A stretch of 64,000 nt of DNA from Meconema thalassinum. Lineage: Eukaryota > Arthropoda > Insecta > Orthoptera > Tettigoniidae. The notes under the pieces were generated by a model. That model saw only the letters and a list, made by a program, of their open reading frames with translations. It made no database searches and was not told the origin of the DNA. This document shows, in pieces, positions 47,188-60,000 of this stretch; within the stretch, counting starts at the first letter, position 1, and each line of letters starts with the position of its first letter. The stretch lies in assembly GCA_946902985.2 (NCBI GenBank), contig OX336389.2, positions 340,726,444 through 340,790,443 of the forward strand, read 5' to 3'. A program made the position numbers and the translations under genes.

Positions 47188-49494
47188 ATGGCAACAGTAG
47201 AACAGATTCAAGAAATCATTGAGAGTGCAGCTAGGAGGACACAGAAATTGTTGGACACTAAATTGGCGGAACAACGTGAATCACTAAACACTAAACTATC
47301 AGAACAGAGCGAATCATTAAACGCGAAATTATCTGAACAATTAAACAATAGTATGTTAGAACGAAGTGAAGCATTAAAAGCGAAATTATCTGAACAATTA
47401 AGCAATAGTATATTAGAACAAAGTGAGTCTATAAACAAATTGTCTGAGCAGAGTGAATCACTAAAAACTAAATTATCTGAGCAGAGTGAATCACTAAAAA
47501 CTAAACTATCCCAACAAAGTGAATCACTAAACACAAAACTGTCTGAACAAAGTGAATCATTGCGGACACAATTAAATAATAGTAGGATTGAACAAAATGA
47601 ATATCAGGCGGAACAAGCTAGATTACTAAAAAATGAAATCAATGACACTATAAATTCGCAGTTAGAGGCGCAGAAAGTTAAAAACACGAACCAATTAGCT
47701 TCGTTAACCGCAGAGATGAAGGAACATACTAATCAACAGATGGTATTGCTGGCCCTAGATGTTAGTAAAAACAATGAAAAACAATTAGATCAGATTAAGA
47801 AAATGGAAACTATATTTGATCAAAAACTTAGCATTCTGGATGAAACGGTGTTAGGTAAATTAGAGCAAATTGAACTAGCATGCACTATGAGTACAAGCGA
47901 GGTCAAGATAGCTCAGGATAAGTTGGAAGGACGATTTAAGGAAATGGAAAAAAGCGGCAAGGTCATTCAACAACAATTATCAGCGATAGATGAAAATATA
48001 TCCGGCATAATTAAAGATATGGATCGTCTCGAAATAAAATCAGCGGAGCAATGGAAAAGCCTAGAAGCGGATCAGGATCAATTAAAGAATACCATCGACG
48101 AAAGGTTGAGCCAGATAGAAAGCAATCAGGATGACACTAAAAGCCAGATTGAGGAGAAAGTAAGCACAATTAAGGAGCAAATAAGAAAAGATTGGCGAAA
48201 AATGAATATCGATTCTAAAGAGGAAAGATCAAACATCCTTAAGACGGTAGGCGAAAATCATACTCGTATTCAAGCATTAGAGCAAGAAATTAAGAGTAAA
48301 CTTAAAGAACAAACAGACAGGATCATTAAAGCTGAACTGAGGTCGATAGAACAATCCTCGATATTTAAAACGGGAACAATGAAAGACAAGCAGGACGACT
48401 CAAATAGCCCGGAGGGGACTAGCACCGCAGGAAGTCAGACTCAGACAGAGAGCCCATTAACAACAAACACGGAGGGGTTTCGCAAGAATATTGAAAGGAG
48501 TTCCACGCCACAGGACGGTCATCAGCCCACACAACTTATCCAAGTAATTCGCTCGAACGATTATAAACCGCAGAAATACACGGAGAATTCAGGGGTGACA
48601 CCTAAAGCCTTTATTAAAGAAATTGAAGATCATTACAATGATACTGGGGTACCTGAAGCACGTAGGCTAAGGTTGATGGAGAGATTTTTATCAGGAAATG
48701 TCCTTACATGGTTTTTAAGCTTCAAATATACATTTGGAACTATGACAGATTTCAAAATCGCGTTTCTGCGCAAGTACTGGTCGCCGGCATTACAACAGAG
48801 CTTAAGAATGGAGCTTTACTCTAGGAAATACCAAACTACCCAGCAAACGAAATACTCAGATTTCTTTAACATGCAAATGTTAAAATTTCGCGACCTTGAT
48901 TACCCTTTAAATTAAGCGGATCTGGTGATGACTATAGCGCGGCAATTACCAGTCAACGTGCAACAAGTACTAGTCGCAGCGAACGTTAGTACGGCCTTAC
49001 ATGCAGAACAGATATTACGCCAGATAGATGAGACTACATCTCATAATCATTATAGAGGAGGAAGACAACTGGAGTTAGTCAATACGATAGAGGTCATAAA
49101 ACCAAAACAGGCAAACACGAAAACGCAGGGTACAAATACAAGCACATCCACACCTAGGCGGAATCAGGAAGAGGTAGAAAACAGACCGTACCAGCGTAAC
49201 GAGAATAATTACAACAATAGGTCATATCAAGGCAACAATAGATATCAACAGAGAGGGTATCAACAATGGCGTGAAAATCGAAGAAATGAGAGGCCTTATG
49301 GAAGATACGGTGATTACGATGGGAATCAAAGATGGAAAGGAAGGAGAGATCAAAATCAAGGAGAGGCACGTAATTATCGAAATGACTGGGATGATAGGCA
49401 CGCTCAATCACAAAATTACCTAGAGGAATTACACGCTAGTCAAGGTGGAGAGCAAGGACGATGGGAACATGAAGAATCCAGACACACATACTGA
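47188..49494 (+). pseudogene. gag, one in-frame TAA
   Basis: Structural protein that would package the element's RNA. The first ATG is 47188. Residues about 20-130 are 11-residue repeats of the type TKLSEQSESLK, continuing as a predicted coiled coil to about 400. A Ser/Thr/Gln-rich linker follows, then a retrotransposon gag-type capsid region from about 465 (PKAFIKEIEDHYND, RLRLMERFLSGNVLTWF, FKIAFLRKYWSPALQQSLRM). TAA at 48913-48915 (codon 576) interrupts it, and the same frame continues with ADLVMTIARQLPVNVQQVLV. The C-terminus is rich in Arg, Asn, Tyr and Gln without a CCHC knuckle, and would be the RNA-binding part. Confidence 0.85.
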
Positions 49495-49729
49495 GGAAGC
49501 TGGAAGTCTACTGAGACAAGAGGAAAGTCAGGGGCGTGGGCGACAAAATGATGACGGGAGTCGCAACGGAGCTAAAAATAAATATCTAAATTTGGATAAA
49601 GGAGACAGTCTACAAACGCAACAGTCGGAAGTTGAAGATGGATGGTTAGTAGCGAACATACAAGAATGGATTGCTTTGCGAGAGGGTTGCCTGGAGGAGA
49701 CGGTGAAACCACGGAACGATGAAATTTAG
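49445..49729 (+). other. Linker ORF between gag and pol, different frame
   Basis: An open frame of 94 codons overlaps the end of gag by 50 nt and the start of pol by 11 nt; its first ATG is 49469. The reading is acidic and polar (NPDTHTEEAGSLLRQEES, GWLVANIQEWIALREGCLEE) with no known motif. gag, this frame and pol use all three frames in turn. It may be a real linker reached by frameshifting, or the product of small indels in this copy. Confidence 0.4.
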
Positions 49730-52700
49730 GCAGTTACCTGTTATTTACGCGAGGATTGGTGGAATTAATATAAGATGTTTATTGGATACGGGGTCGCAGA
49801 TCAGTCTGGTATCGGAGGCCTTGGTTCGAGAGTTGGGACGGAGTCAGAACATTCCTGTGATTCCCGTACCAAAACTCAAAGTGAGGGGTGTTATTCCTGA
49901 ACGCACCGTCACTTGTAAACGTCAGGCATACTTAGAACTGAACATATTGGAACACACTTTTGGGCAAACATTCATTATCATGGCAAAGATGAATTTCAAT
50001 ATAATTCTTGGTGCAAATTTCATTTGTGACTATCAAGCAGTGATAGATTTGCACAAGAATACAGTCAGTTTTAGAGAGTATGATCAACTGAAGAACGTGG
50101 GATTGCATATGGATGAAATCACTACCGGAAGAGAAGTAAATTCTTGGGCATTGGAAGCAATATCGGAAGAGACGGAAGAGGAGATACGAAAGGCAGAAGA
50201 TAACATCATAGAAGGAGCTGTTGTGGAACTAGATGAGGAGAGTGAATCCCAGGAGATATGGTCTTTATTAACAGAAGGCGATGACAGTGATGCACAATTT
50301 GAAGAGTTACTACAGGAGCGGCTCAATGACATTCAACTTGGGGGTGAACATAGAAAACAATTGGAAGAGATTTTAAGGAAGCACAAAGCAGTATTTGACA
50401 CAGTACCTGGGAAAATATTAAATTTCAAATATTCAATGCAAGTCGAGGATTGGTCACCTTTCAAAAGTAGATTGTACCCAATTCCGGAAAAATATCGTGG
50501 TCAAGTCAAGGTCATTATAGATGAGATGTTACAAGCTGGAGTGATAAGGAAGACACCTACACCTTATCTAAATGCGATTTTGGCAGTCACAAAACCAAAT
50601 GGATCTATTAGACTTTGTTTAGATGCCAGAAATCTCAACATGAGACTCATTTTTCCTGAGTATGACAGAGCACCAATTATCAGAGACGTACTAAAAGGCT
50701 TTAAGAACAAGAGCATCTATACATCAGTAGACCTGACGAGTTCGTTCCACCATATTGAATTGGATGAGAAGTCACAGCTTCTAACTGGCTTCTTATTCGA
50801 TAACCAAACGTTCTGTTTCGTCTGAATGCCCTTCGGAGTCAAAACAGCGGGCTGTGCTTTAATCCGAGCCCTGGATCGGAATCTAACCGAGGAAGTTAAG
50901 GAGATGACGGTGCGCTACATTGATGACATTCTGCTGGCAACCGACAACATTGAAATTCACATTGAAAATTTAGATAAAGTATTAGGCAACCTTAATGCAT
51001 CAAATTTCAAAGTAAACCTGAAGAAATCGCATTTCTTCAAGAGCGAGATCTTATATTTGGGTCACATCATTGACAAGGAGGGAGTGAAGCCAAACCCAGC
51101 TAAGATCGAAGCGATAAAGAATTTCCCTACACCAACGAGAGTGAAGCACATTCGGGCTTTCTTAGGCGTAACGGGATTCTTTAAAGAAAACTGTCCAGGT
51201 TACACGGAGACTGTAGCTCCAATGCAGGAAATGCTAAAAAAGAATAATAAATGGTTGTGGAATGCGGAATGTGAGAAGGCGTTCCAAGCAACAAAACAGC
51301 TACTGGAAAACTGCATTAAGTTAGGATATCCAGATTTCAAGCAAAAATTTATAATCCAAGCGGATGCTTCACTAATTGGTATAGGTGCCATGCTCTACCA
51401 AGAAGATCCAGCTAACCTGCAACATAAAACATATTTGGCATTTGTCAGCCGAAAATTGCGTAAGCACGAGCGCAATTATACTGTAACGGAACTAGAGCTG
51501 TTGGCCATCCTTCATGTGCTTCAACAATGGAAACGAATAATTTATGGATACCCCATTGTTGTCAGGACTGATCACAAGGCACTATCATTCTTGTTTAAGA
51601 CGTCGATGGCAAGCGAACGTGTGACACGTTGGTCTATATATATTCAGCAATTTAGCATTGAGGTTGAACATTGCCCAGGGAAGATGAACGTGATTCCGGA
51701 TGCACTCAGCAGGAACCCAGAGCCTGATGATGAAGAAACAGCGATGGTACAACACTTGGAGTTAACACCGAAGGACCGAGAATTCTTGGAGGAGTTACGT
51801 GAGATACAGCGAGAACAGGAAGCGGAACCATGGATGATGCTATTAATTCAATACTTCAGAAAACAGCTACCTACAGGAACACCTGCATTTCGAGAAGCGA
51901 AAGCCAAAGAAGGAAGATATGTTTATGTCAACAATTTGCTGCACAAATGGGTAGATAATGACCACACCAAGTTACGCATACTAGTACCTGCATCTTTACA
52001 GCGAGGATTGACATGGCATACTCACGAAAGTTACGGACACGTCGGAGTAGACAAGTGCGAAGCGACGATAGGAGAGACATTTACATGGCCATGTATGAGA
52101 ACAACTATATGTGACGTCATTACGATTTGTGATCCTTGTCAGAGGACAAAGCCCAATAACTATTTAATGAGGCAGTATCCTAGACCATTGCTACCTCAGA
52201 AACCATGCGAGCTACTGGCCCTGGACTGTTTCGGCCCAATCCCGAAAGGTAGACGAGGTTGCCGTCACTTGCTAGTGTGCATTGATGTGTTTTCTAAGTT
52301 TGTCGTATTATGCCCCATTCAGAAAACTACATCGAAACAAGTACTCAGTCGTATTCGAAATAGAGTTATTCCAATCCTTGGAAAACCAGAATTTATATTG
52401 TCAGACCATGACAGCTATTTTACAAGCGCCGAATTCAAGAAAGGTATGGAGGACATGGGTATAAAACACGTTTTAAGCAGTATCCGACATGTCCAAGCTA
52501 ATCCAAGTGAGAGAGCAATAAAATGTGTAACATCATACTTGAGAATCTACATTCCCAAAGAACATCATAAGTGGGTGGATAAAATTAAGGATGTAGAGAC
52601 ATGTATGAATTCTGCCAGGCACGAGTCAATAGGACAGATCCCTATGGTCTTACACAAAAACGAGTATCCAGTGAGAACGTGGAAAAGCATCATTAACTGC

Positions 52701-53054
52701 CCACAAGATCCCATGATAGCACCTGACCTGCGGATAGAGAGAACGAGAGCCTACATGAGAAAACAAGCAGATCGCAGATTACGGCGATTGAGAAATAAGA
52801 GATTTCACCGTGATCTTGAAATCAACCAGCTCGTTTTGGTGAAACGACCCGCTACATCGGATCCAGAGAAGAAGATCTTCAGCAAATTCTGTGAAAAGTT
52901 CATAGGACCCTATTCTATTGTACGAAACCCAGGAAATAATGCATACAGAGTGAAAGAGTTGAGCACAGGAACAATGTCGGTCTACAATGCAGCCAACTTA
53001 AAAAAGTATCGAAGAAGTGATCCTTGGGAGCGCCGAAATAATAATGCAGTTTAA
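49719..53054 (+). pseudogene. pol: protease, RT, RNase H, integrase; one in-frame TGA
   Basis: Protease: LLDTGSQ with active Asp at 23 and a later IILGANF. Reverse transcriptase from about 240: SVDLTSSFHHI (D338) and YIDDIL (D402, D403). RNase H: IIQADASLIGIGAMLYQ, TVTELELLAIL, RTDHKAL. Integrase: zinc-binding HTHESYGHVG and CDPCQ, then D836 (LALDCFGP), D896 (LSDHDSYF) and E931 (NPSERAIK). TGA at 50823-50825 (codon 369) falls between FCFV and MPFGVKTAG, at a conserved RT site; the next codon is ATG, in frame. The ATG at 49719 follows a stop in this frame at 49704-49706. The DTGS, YIDD and NPxER features fix the Ty3/gypsy class. Confidence 0.93.
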
Positions 53055-53369
53055 ATATATGGACGTCCTATATCAACCAAGTGGACGGGGAGCAGTCGAG
53101 TACGGCACGAGAAGAAGGAAGTAGAGATGGTGTTGACAAACATTAACGAGACAGGCAGAGTGTTGCCTAAGGCATCAGCGCCTCACGCAAGCAGCTGAAA
53201 GAGTGAGGTCCAAGCAGGAAATAAAACTAGTAAATGCCATTCAAGACAGGAGCGGCTAGACCAAGTAATAGAATGGGGTGATTCTGAAATAAAACAAATT
53301 GGCCTACGGAAGTCCTTTAAAAATTGTCGACTTTATCCTAAGTTCGAAATTTTGTGAGTGGAGGAGTTG
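53055..53369 (+). other. 3' untranslated region with polypurine tract candidate
   Basis: There is no env-like ORF. GAGTGGAGGAG at 53356-53366, 3 nt before the LTR, is the best polypurine tract candidate, although short. Confidence 0.5.
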
Positions 53370-56137
53370 TGAACCCTTTATCCTCGGACGGATAAATGAT
53401 TCGATGTTTTATTTCTTCAATTAATTAATATTTCCACCAGCGTCATGAAATAGCCAGACGAAGATGAGGAAACTTCAAGCATTTGTTGGAGACAGTGGGA
53501 ACATACCTGCAGCAGTTTGACAAAAGGCTAAATACTTTAGCATTGTGAAAAGAAAGACCCTAGCTATGTTTCAGAAGGACAGGTGGTGGCTACCTCAAAA
53601 TAGAAGGGACGCGTGGTGAGACACGCTCATGGTATGTTCATTGTAATATTCGCGCCTAGAAAAAATATAATGCAGTAACGTGAGTGGCTGATGATAATAC
53701 TGGACACTCCTACGAGGCCGAGGTCTGATAAAAACCGCGAAGTTATTGAAAAAGTGGAACCAATGAGAGATGAATGCTTACGAACGCGCCAAGTCTAGCT
53801 TGGGCACGCGAAAGCTAGCATTAACGCGGGAGATCGGCTAGACAACAACTCTACGATCGATTCTAGGATTAATGGGCATATTCTTGACCTGCGCAATTTT
53901 ACGAGTTCAGTGATATTTGTTTCATTCCTGTACCACTATTATTTTGAGAAATTTTTATATAATTTCCCCCTCTATCGATACCTAGGGCCAGTTCATTTAT
54001 AAGTGGCATGAAGAGCCAAGACAGGCTATTACTTTCGTGCGTCTGAGGACGTAGGCTATAGTACTTTTGTGCGTCGGAGGATGTAGCCTGTTATATTGTG
54101 TGTGTCGGAAGACACAGGTTGCTATTGCTTTTGTGCGTCTAAGGACGTAGGCACTTGTACTTTGCGTGTCATGAGGACACAGATTTTTATTAATACAAAT
54201 GTGTTAAATTCAGTGTGATAGATAGTCACAGTACTATTTTTTTTTAGGGACAGTATCGTCGACAATTCGCCAACAGACTGTTCTGGGGAATTAAGTACCT
54301 AAAACGGCGAATTTAGTAAATAGATATCGAGTGTGAATTAATCTATAACTTTTTGCATCAGCACGAGAGATGACATCGCTTATCCTGGAAGAAGTTTGGA
54401 ACTGTCAACACTCCATCGAGATGTTTGAGATGAGCTAAGCAGAATTTAAATAGGGAGATGGCTGCAGATGTTCGTTGACGGTGACTGGCAGAGGATGAGT
54501 ACATGAATAATATTCTTATTATCTGTCAAATTAACTTATGGTATATGGGACATATTTTGTTTGTAAATATCTTGCTTGTGTTGATTAACGTAGTGTATTT
54601 AGTTTTGGTCTGACACACCATTTGCATGGAAACAGCTCGCACATATTTTATCAGTAGTAAGTTCTTGTTTGTTTGTTTTAATTAACGTAGCTATGTGGAC
54701 GACCGTGTTCGCATATGTTTACGTAGTGGGATTAAGAAGCGTCTCTCGGAGATATGTTGTGTTTCAGAAGTAGGACTGAATTAGTATAATCATGCAGTAG
54801 ATTGGAGGGTAAAATAATCTTGTAATGTTTATTATTGATCAGATTCAGTGAGTTTATTGCCGTTGGAGCAATGTGAATTGTGGCGAGGAGCAGTCAGCTC
54901 TCTCGTAGGTTTTAATATTTTTTAAATAGTTTGTGAGGATCTGATTCAGCCGACCTGTGTGAAAAATGTTATGTCATTCCCAGCAGTGTGTGTGTGTGTG
55001 TGTGTGTGTGTATTTTATTGGTCATTACAAGCGAGAATTTCAGCGTAGACTGATTTCTGTCAGCTTGGTGCCAAGTCCATATGGTTACCTTGCGAGGACA
55101 TATGTGGCTATATCGATTAAGGTCTTACCATATGTTTATGTGGTTGAGATTTGTTGCTGTTGATTCTACGAGATAACGGTCAGTTGGTCAAGCTATTTTT
55201 ACACACTGGGGCTGGACGATGACAGAGTTGAGGAAGGGGGAAGTTGTTTCACAAGGCGGGCTGAAAGGATTGCATCAAGGTCATTAGGGGAGTGCTTGTT
55301 GGCTCCGTAAAATTACTTGAAATACAGAGTAAGAACTGATCAATGGTAAAAATTGTTTAAATAAATGGGAGTTGCCTACGAATCACTATAATCTCCGAAG
55401 CGTTAGCTTAACGTGCATTTTTATTCATATAATGTAATCTCAGCCGTTGAGGCTTTTGTTGTTGTTGGTTCAATTCCATGTTTATGTTCTGTATTAGTGA
55501 CCCGTGTAGTCACGTGCGATGCTGTCTTTTCTTTGTTTGTGTATTGAGCAATTGGCCGGTTGGCAGCTCATTTGTCAGATGCGTCATTGCATTGAAGGAG
55601 GGTCTCGAGGGAGATTCCTGTAAATATTAGATTTTAGATTGTGTGTCAGCATTAATTTTTAAGGGTTTTATTAGTGTTGTGTCCCATATCCGTAAACGTT
55701 GATTTACGAGATGATTGTTCGTAAGCGTCGTGGCCGTTACCCGATGTAAACGAACAGTCATCCTAGTACTCATTCCTCGTAGTTAGTCATTACGCGTACA
55801 TAAAATCCAATGCAAGTTAGTGGAACTTGGATCCACATTTTTTATAAGGGGGAGATCCGTCTGACTCCTCAACTTTTGATAAATATTTCTGTCATGGGAA
55901 GATTCAGGGAGGAATTTTATTATTGTTGTTGACTATATTTATTTTATTTGCACTAATAGTCATTAAATTATGTTATTATTTTACGTCTTGTCACTTCCTT
56001 TCTTAATTATAGTTTTAATTATGACCCTTACCTCAGTAGAGCATGTTGTTTGGCGAACGTAAACATCACACTATGAACTGAGCGCGACCCCTTGATCAAG
56101 ATTCTTGCTTATAAACACTGCAATACTAAAGGGTTCA
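53370..56137 (+). repeat. 3' LTR, 2,768 bp
   Basis: It matches the 5' LTR throughout, about 99% by eye. Differences include a shorter (TG)n tract and a 3-bp deletion near 56020. The hairpin array lies at 54038-54181. Confidence 0.95.
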
Positions 56138-56141
56138 GTAC

Positions 56142-56711
56142 TAAAGAAATTCTTTGGAGAAAAAGGGTCAGCTGTTCTTGAGCTGCCAACATAAATATTT
56201 ACATACGTAACCGTCGTAAAACCACACTGCAATATTATAACTGTAGGTAATCTAAAATAGTGAAATTTTCTTCTATAGGTGTTACATTATAGGTTATATC
56301 ATGCCTTGTAATTTGACTAACGATGTGAAGATGGCACCCATATGCTAATCAACAAGTACTGCCAATATACAAGTTGCATTATTAGTGCCTTGTAAGTTTC
56401 AGTGCCTGCAAACATGGTGTCTGAAACCTGAGTGGCAGCAGTTATTACAACCATGCGCCAACCCAACAGCAAGAAATTATACTATAAATCATTGTGATTC
56501 TAGTGATGGAGGAAAATGGTGATGTTACGTTGTTAGTATTTTAAGGTGACGCGGACTTTACTTACGACAATGGCTATGACCAGTCTGTCATGTCAGCTTC
56601 CTCTAGAACTAAGAATAACGGGAAGCTAGATTGTATAAAGTATTCATGGATGGCAAAAATATGCCCATTCCCTAGCATTGTAGCCAAAAATTAAGGTGTG
56701 GCAGTCAATGC
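56142..56711. other. No gene seen
   Basis: Flank between the retrotransposon and the satellite; nothing assigned. Confidence 0.45.
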
Positions 56712-56917
56712 AAGGTTGGTTCCCTATCCTGTAATCTACGAGCATCACAACACACGGGAGGTAGATTCCCCATCCTGTAATCTACGAGTATCACAACACA
56801 CGGGAGGTAGGTTCCCTATCCTGTAATCTACGAGCATCACAACACACGGGAGGTAGGTTCCCCATCCTGTAATCTACGAGTATCACAACACACGGGAGGT
56901 AGGTACCCCATCCTGTA
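56712..56917 (+). repeat. 46-bp satellite, short left block
   Basis: About four and a half units of TGTAATCTACGAGCATCACA, ACACACGGGAGGTAGGTTCC, CCATCC, in the same orientation as the large block at 60287. It is separated from that block by the LINE. Confidence 0.95.
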
Positions 56918-56974
56918 GAATTGCTCTTTACTTATTCTGAAAGGGAGTAGCAGTCTTTCAGAATAAATCAATTC
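56918..56974. repeat. Hairpin at satellite-LINE boundary
   Basis: The perfect arms ATTCTGAAAG (56934-56943) and CTTTCAGAAT (56955-56964) enclose an 11-nt loop. An outer pair, GAATTG (56918) and CAATTC (56969-56974), encloses them. It lies where the satellite stops. Confidence 0.8.
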
Positions 56975-57012
56975 TTTACTAGTCTAATAGACGGTTAAGA
57001 TATTGATAATAT

Positions 57013-60000
57013 AAGCCAACTAATGGCTACACTGCGTTCTGCTGCACGGCTGAAAGCAACGGGAAACTACAGCCGTAATGCTATTCCCGAGGATATGCAC
57101 CTCTCTATGCATAATTACATGTGATGATGGCCTCCTCCCTTGTAAAATTTCAATCCGGAGGTAAACTAGTCCCCCGTTCGGATCTCCGGGTGGGGACTAC
57201 TCGAGAGGAGGTTAACATCACAGAAGTGACAAAGAGGAAATCTGACATTCTGCGGATCGGAGCGTGGAATGTTAGAAGTCTGCTAGGAAGTGGAAAGTTA
57301 GAAAACTTAGAAAGGGAAATGGATAGGTTGAGGTTGGATTTGGTTGGGATTAGTGAAATGCGCTGGCAGGAAGAACAGGACTTATGGTCAGGAGACTATA
57401 GGGTCATTAGCACTAAATCAAACAATGGCCAAGCAGGAGTTGGTCTCATATTGAGTAGGAAACTTGGCCAGCGGGTGGAATATTATGAGCAATACAGTGA
57501 ACGGATTATTGTAGCAAAAATCAATACTAAACCTACGTGCACCACAGTGGTACAATTCTATATGCCTACCAGTCAAGCTGATGATGAGGATGTTGAAAAG
57601 GTCTACGAAGAAATAGATGACATTCTGAGGTATATCAAAGGTGATGAAAATGTTATAGTAATGGGAGATTGGAATGCTGTGGTAGGAAAAGGGAGGGAAG
57701 GGAAGATAGTAGGAGATTTCGGATTAGGTGAAAGGAATGATCGAGGAAGCAGGATGATGGAATTCTGCACCGAACATGAGTTGGTCATAGCTAACACCTT
57801 ATTCAATAACCACAATAGAAGAATATACACATGGATGAGACCAGGAGATACAGGGCGTTACCAAATCGACTTCATTATGGTCAAGCAGAGGTTTCGAAAC
57901 CAGAGTTTGGATTGTAAAACATATCCTGGTGCTGACATAAACTCTGACCACAATCTGGTTGTAATGAAATGCAGATTAAAGTTGAAGAAACTGAAGAAAA
58001 GTCAAAAGCCAAAAAGGTGGGCAATAGACAGACTAAAAGTAAAGGATGTGAACGAAAGATTCAAGAAGAGTATAAAGGAAGGACTAATCAACACCCCTAA
58101 ACAAACTTCAATTGCAGACGAATGGGCACTTTTGAAGAATGAAATAACAAAATCGGCAGAAGAAAACATTGGTAGGAAAGAAAGAATAGGTAGAAAACCG
58201 TGGATCACTCAGGATATACTAGAATTGATGGATGAAAGGCGGAGACACAAGAATCTAAGAGATGAAGAGGGGAAAGCAGAATACAGACGTCTGAGAAATG
58301 AGGTTAACAAGAATTGCAAGGAAGCGAAAGAAGAATGGTTGAAAGAGAAATGTACAGGTATAGAAAAGTGTCTGAAATTAGGAAAAGTAGACACAGCTTA
58401 TCGAAGGATTAAGAATACTTTTGGGGAAAAGAAGACTAAGTGCTGTAATATTAGGGACACAAATGGAAAGCCTCTAACAGATAGGGAAGAAAAGGTTGAG
58501 AGATGGAAAGCTTACATAGAGTGCCTGTATAAGGGAGAGGAGATTGAGAATCATGTAATGGAAAGGGAGGAGGAAATTGATGAGGATGCAAAGGGAGATT
58601 TAATATTGAGATCAGAATTTGACAGAGCATTAGAGGACTTAGGCAGGAACAAAGCAACAGGCATGGATGATATACCGATTGAGTTGCTACGCTGCATAGG
58701 AGATGAAGGTCTGATCAGGTTATTTCACTTGGTGTGTAGGATTTATGAGACAGGTGAGGTACCCCCTGATTTCAAGAAGAATGTTATCATCCCTATACCA
58801 AAGAAAGTAAGAGCTGACAGATATGAAGATTACCGTACAATCAGCTTGATTACTCATGCTTCAAAGATCCTGTCTAGAATAATTTACAAGAGGATTGAAA
58901 GCCAGATAGAAACGGAGTTGGGTGAAGACCAGTTTGGTTTCAGGAGAAATGTAGGAACAAGGGAAGCTGTACTAAGTCTTAGGCTGATTTTGGAAGGTAG
59001 AATAAGGAAAGATAAGAGAACGTTCATGGCATTTGTAGACTTAGAAAAGGCTTTTGATAACGTTGATTGGACTATATTGTTTAACATTTTGAAATCTATT
59101 GGAATAAAGTACAGGGATAGGAGGGTGATATACAATCTATACAGAAACCAGACAGCAGTCATTCGAGCTGAAGGATATGAGAGAGAAGCTGGTATTATGA
59201 AAGGTGTAAGGCAAGGCTGCAACTGATCACCCATACTTTTCAATCTTTACATTGAACAAGCAATGAAGGATATTGGAGAAAAGTTTAATGTGGGAGTAAA
59301 GATTCAAGGAGAAATAATTTCAACTCTGAAATTTGCTGATGACATCGTCATCTTGGCCGACAAGCCTGAGGATTTGAATGAGTTTTTGAATGGTATGGAT
59401 TCCGTCTTACGGAAGGACTTCATGATGAAAATTAATAAATGTAAAACAAAAATACTGGAATGCAGCCGAAATAAATCAGAAACCTCTATGGAGATAAAAT
59501 TGGCAGGTGAAAAGCTGAAGGAAGTAGGAGACTTCTGTTACTTAGGAAGCAGAATAACCAGTGATGGACGAAGCAAAGAGGATATAAAAAGTAGGTTGGC
59601 TCAGGCAAGGAAAGCCTTTCTACAGAAAAGGAATCTGTTGACAACGAATATAGATTTAGGTATTAGGAAGTCATTTTTGAAAGCCTTTGTCTGGAGCGTG
59701 GCGCTCTATGGAAGTGAAACTTGGACTATTGGTGCAGCAGAAAAGAGGAGAATTGAGGCATTTGAAATGTGGTGTTACAGGAGAATGATGAAGATCAGAT
59801 GGGTAGATAGGGTTACAAACGAAGAGGTATTAAGGCGAGTGGGAGAGGAGAGATGTTTCCGGCGACGGCTAATGAAGAGAAGAGATAGGTTGGTAGGACA
59901 CATACTAAGACACCCAGGAATAGCAAGCTTAGTTATGGAAGGAAGAGTCGAGGACAAGAACTGTAGGGGTAGACCAAGGTTACAATATTTTCAACAGATT

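Larger units (their letters stand above)
43705..56141 (+). mobile_element. Ty3/gypsy LTR retrotransposon, 12.4 kb
   Basis: Two LTRs (43709-46479 and 53370-56137) begin TGAACCC and end GGGTTCA, with the 4-bp duplication GTAC at 43705-43708 and 56138-56141. I counted about 20 substitutions and a few indels between LTRs, so the insertion is young. Inside are a leader, gag, and pol in the order protease, reverse transcriptase, RNase H, integrase, which defines Ty3/gypsy. No env-like ORF lies between pol and the right LTR. gag and pol each carry one in-frame stop, so this copy may depend on proteins from others. Confidence 0.95.

Noticed and set aside
47208..47534. 108-codon minus-strand ORF (FSDSLCSDNLV repeats)
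   Set aside because: It is the reverse-strand shadow of the gag 11-residue repeats.
53055..53369. env gene of an errantivirus-like element
   Set aside because: Only 315 bp lie between pol and the LTR, with no suitable ORF.
59224..59226. Selenocysteine or programmed readthrough at the LINE TGA
   Set aside because: It falls at a variable position in a conserved RT step; nothing nearby suggests recoding. A point mutation is simpler.
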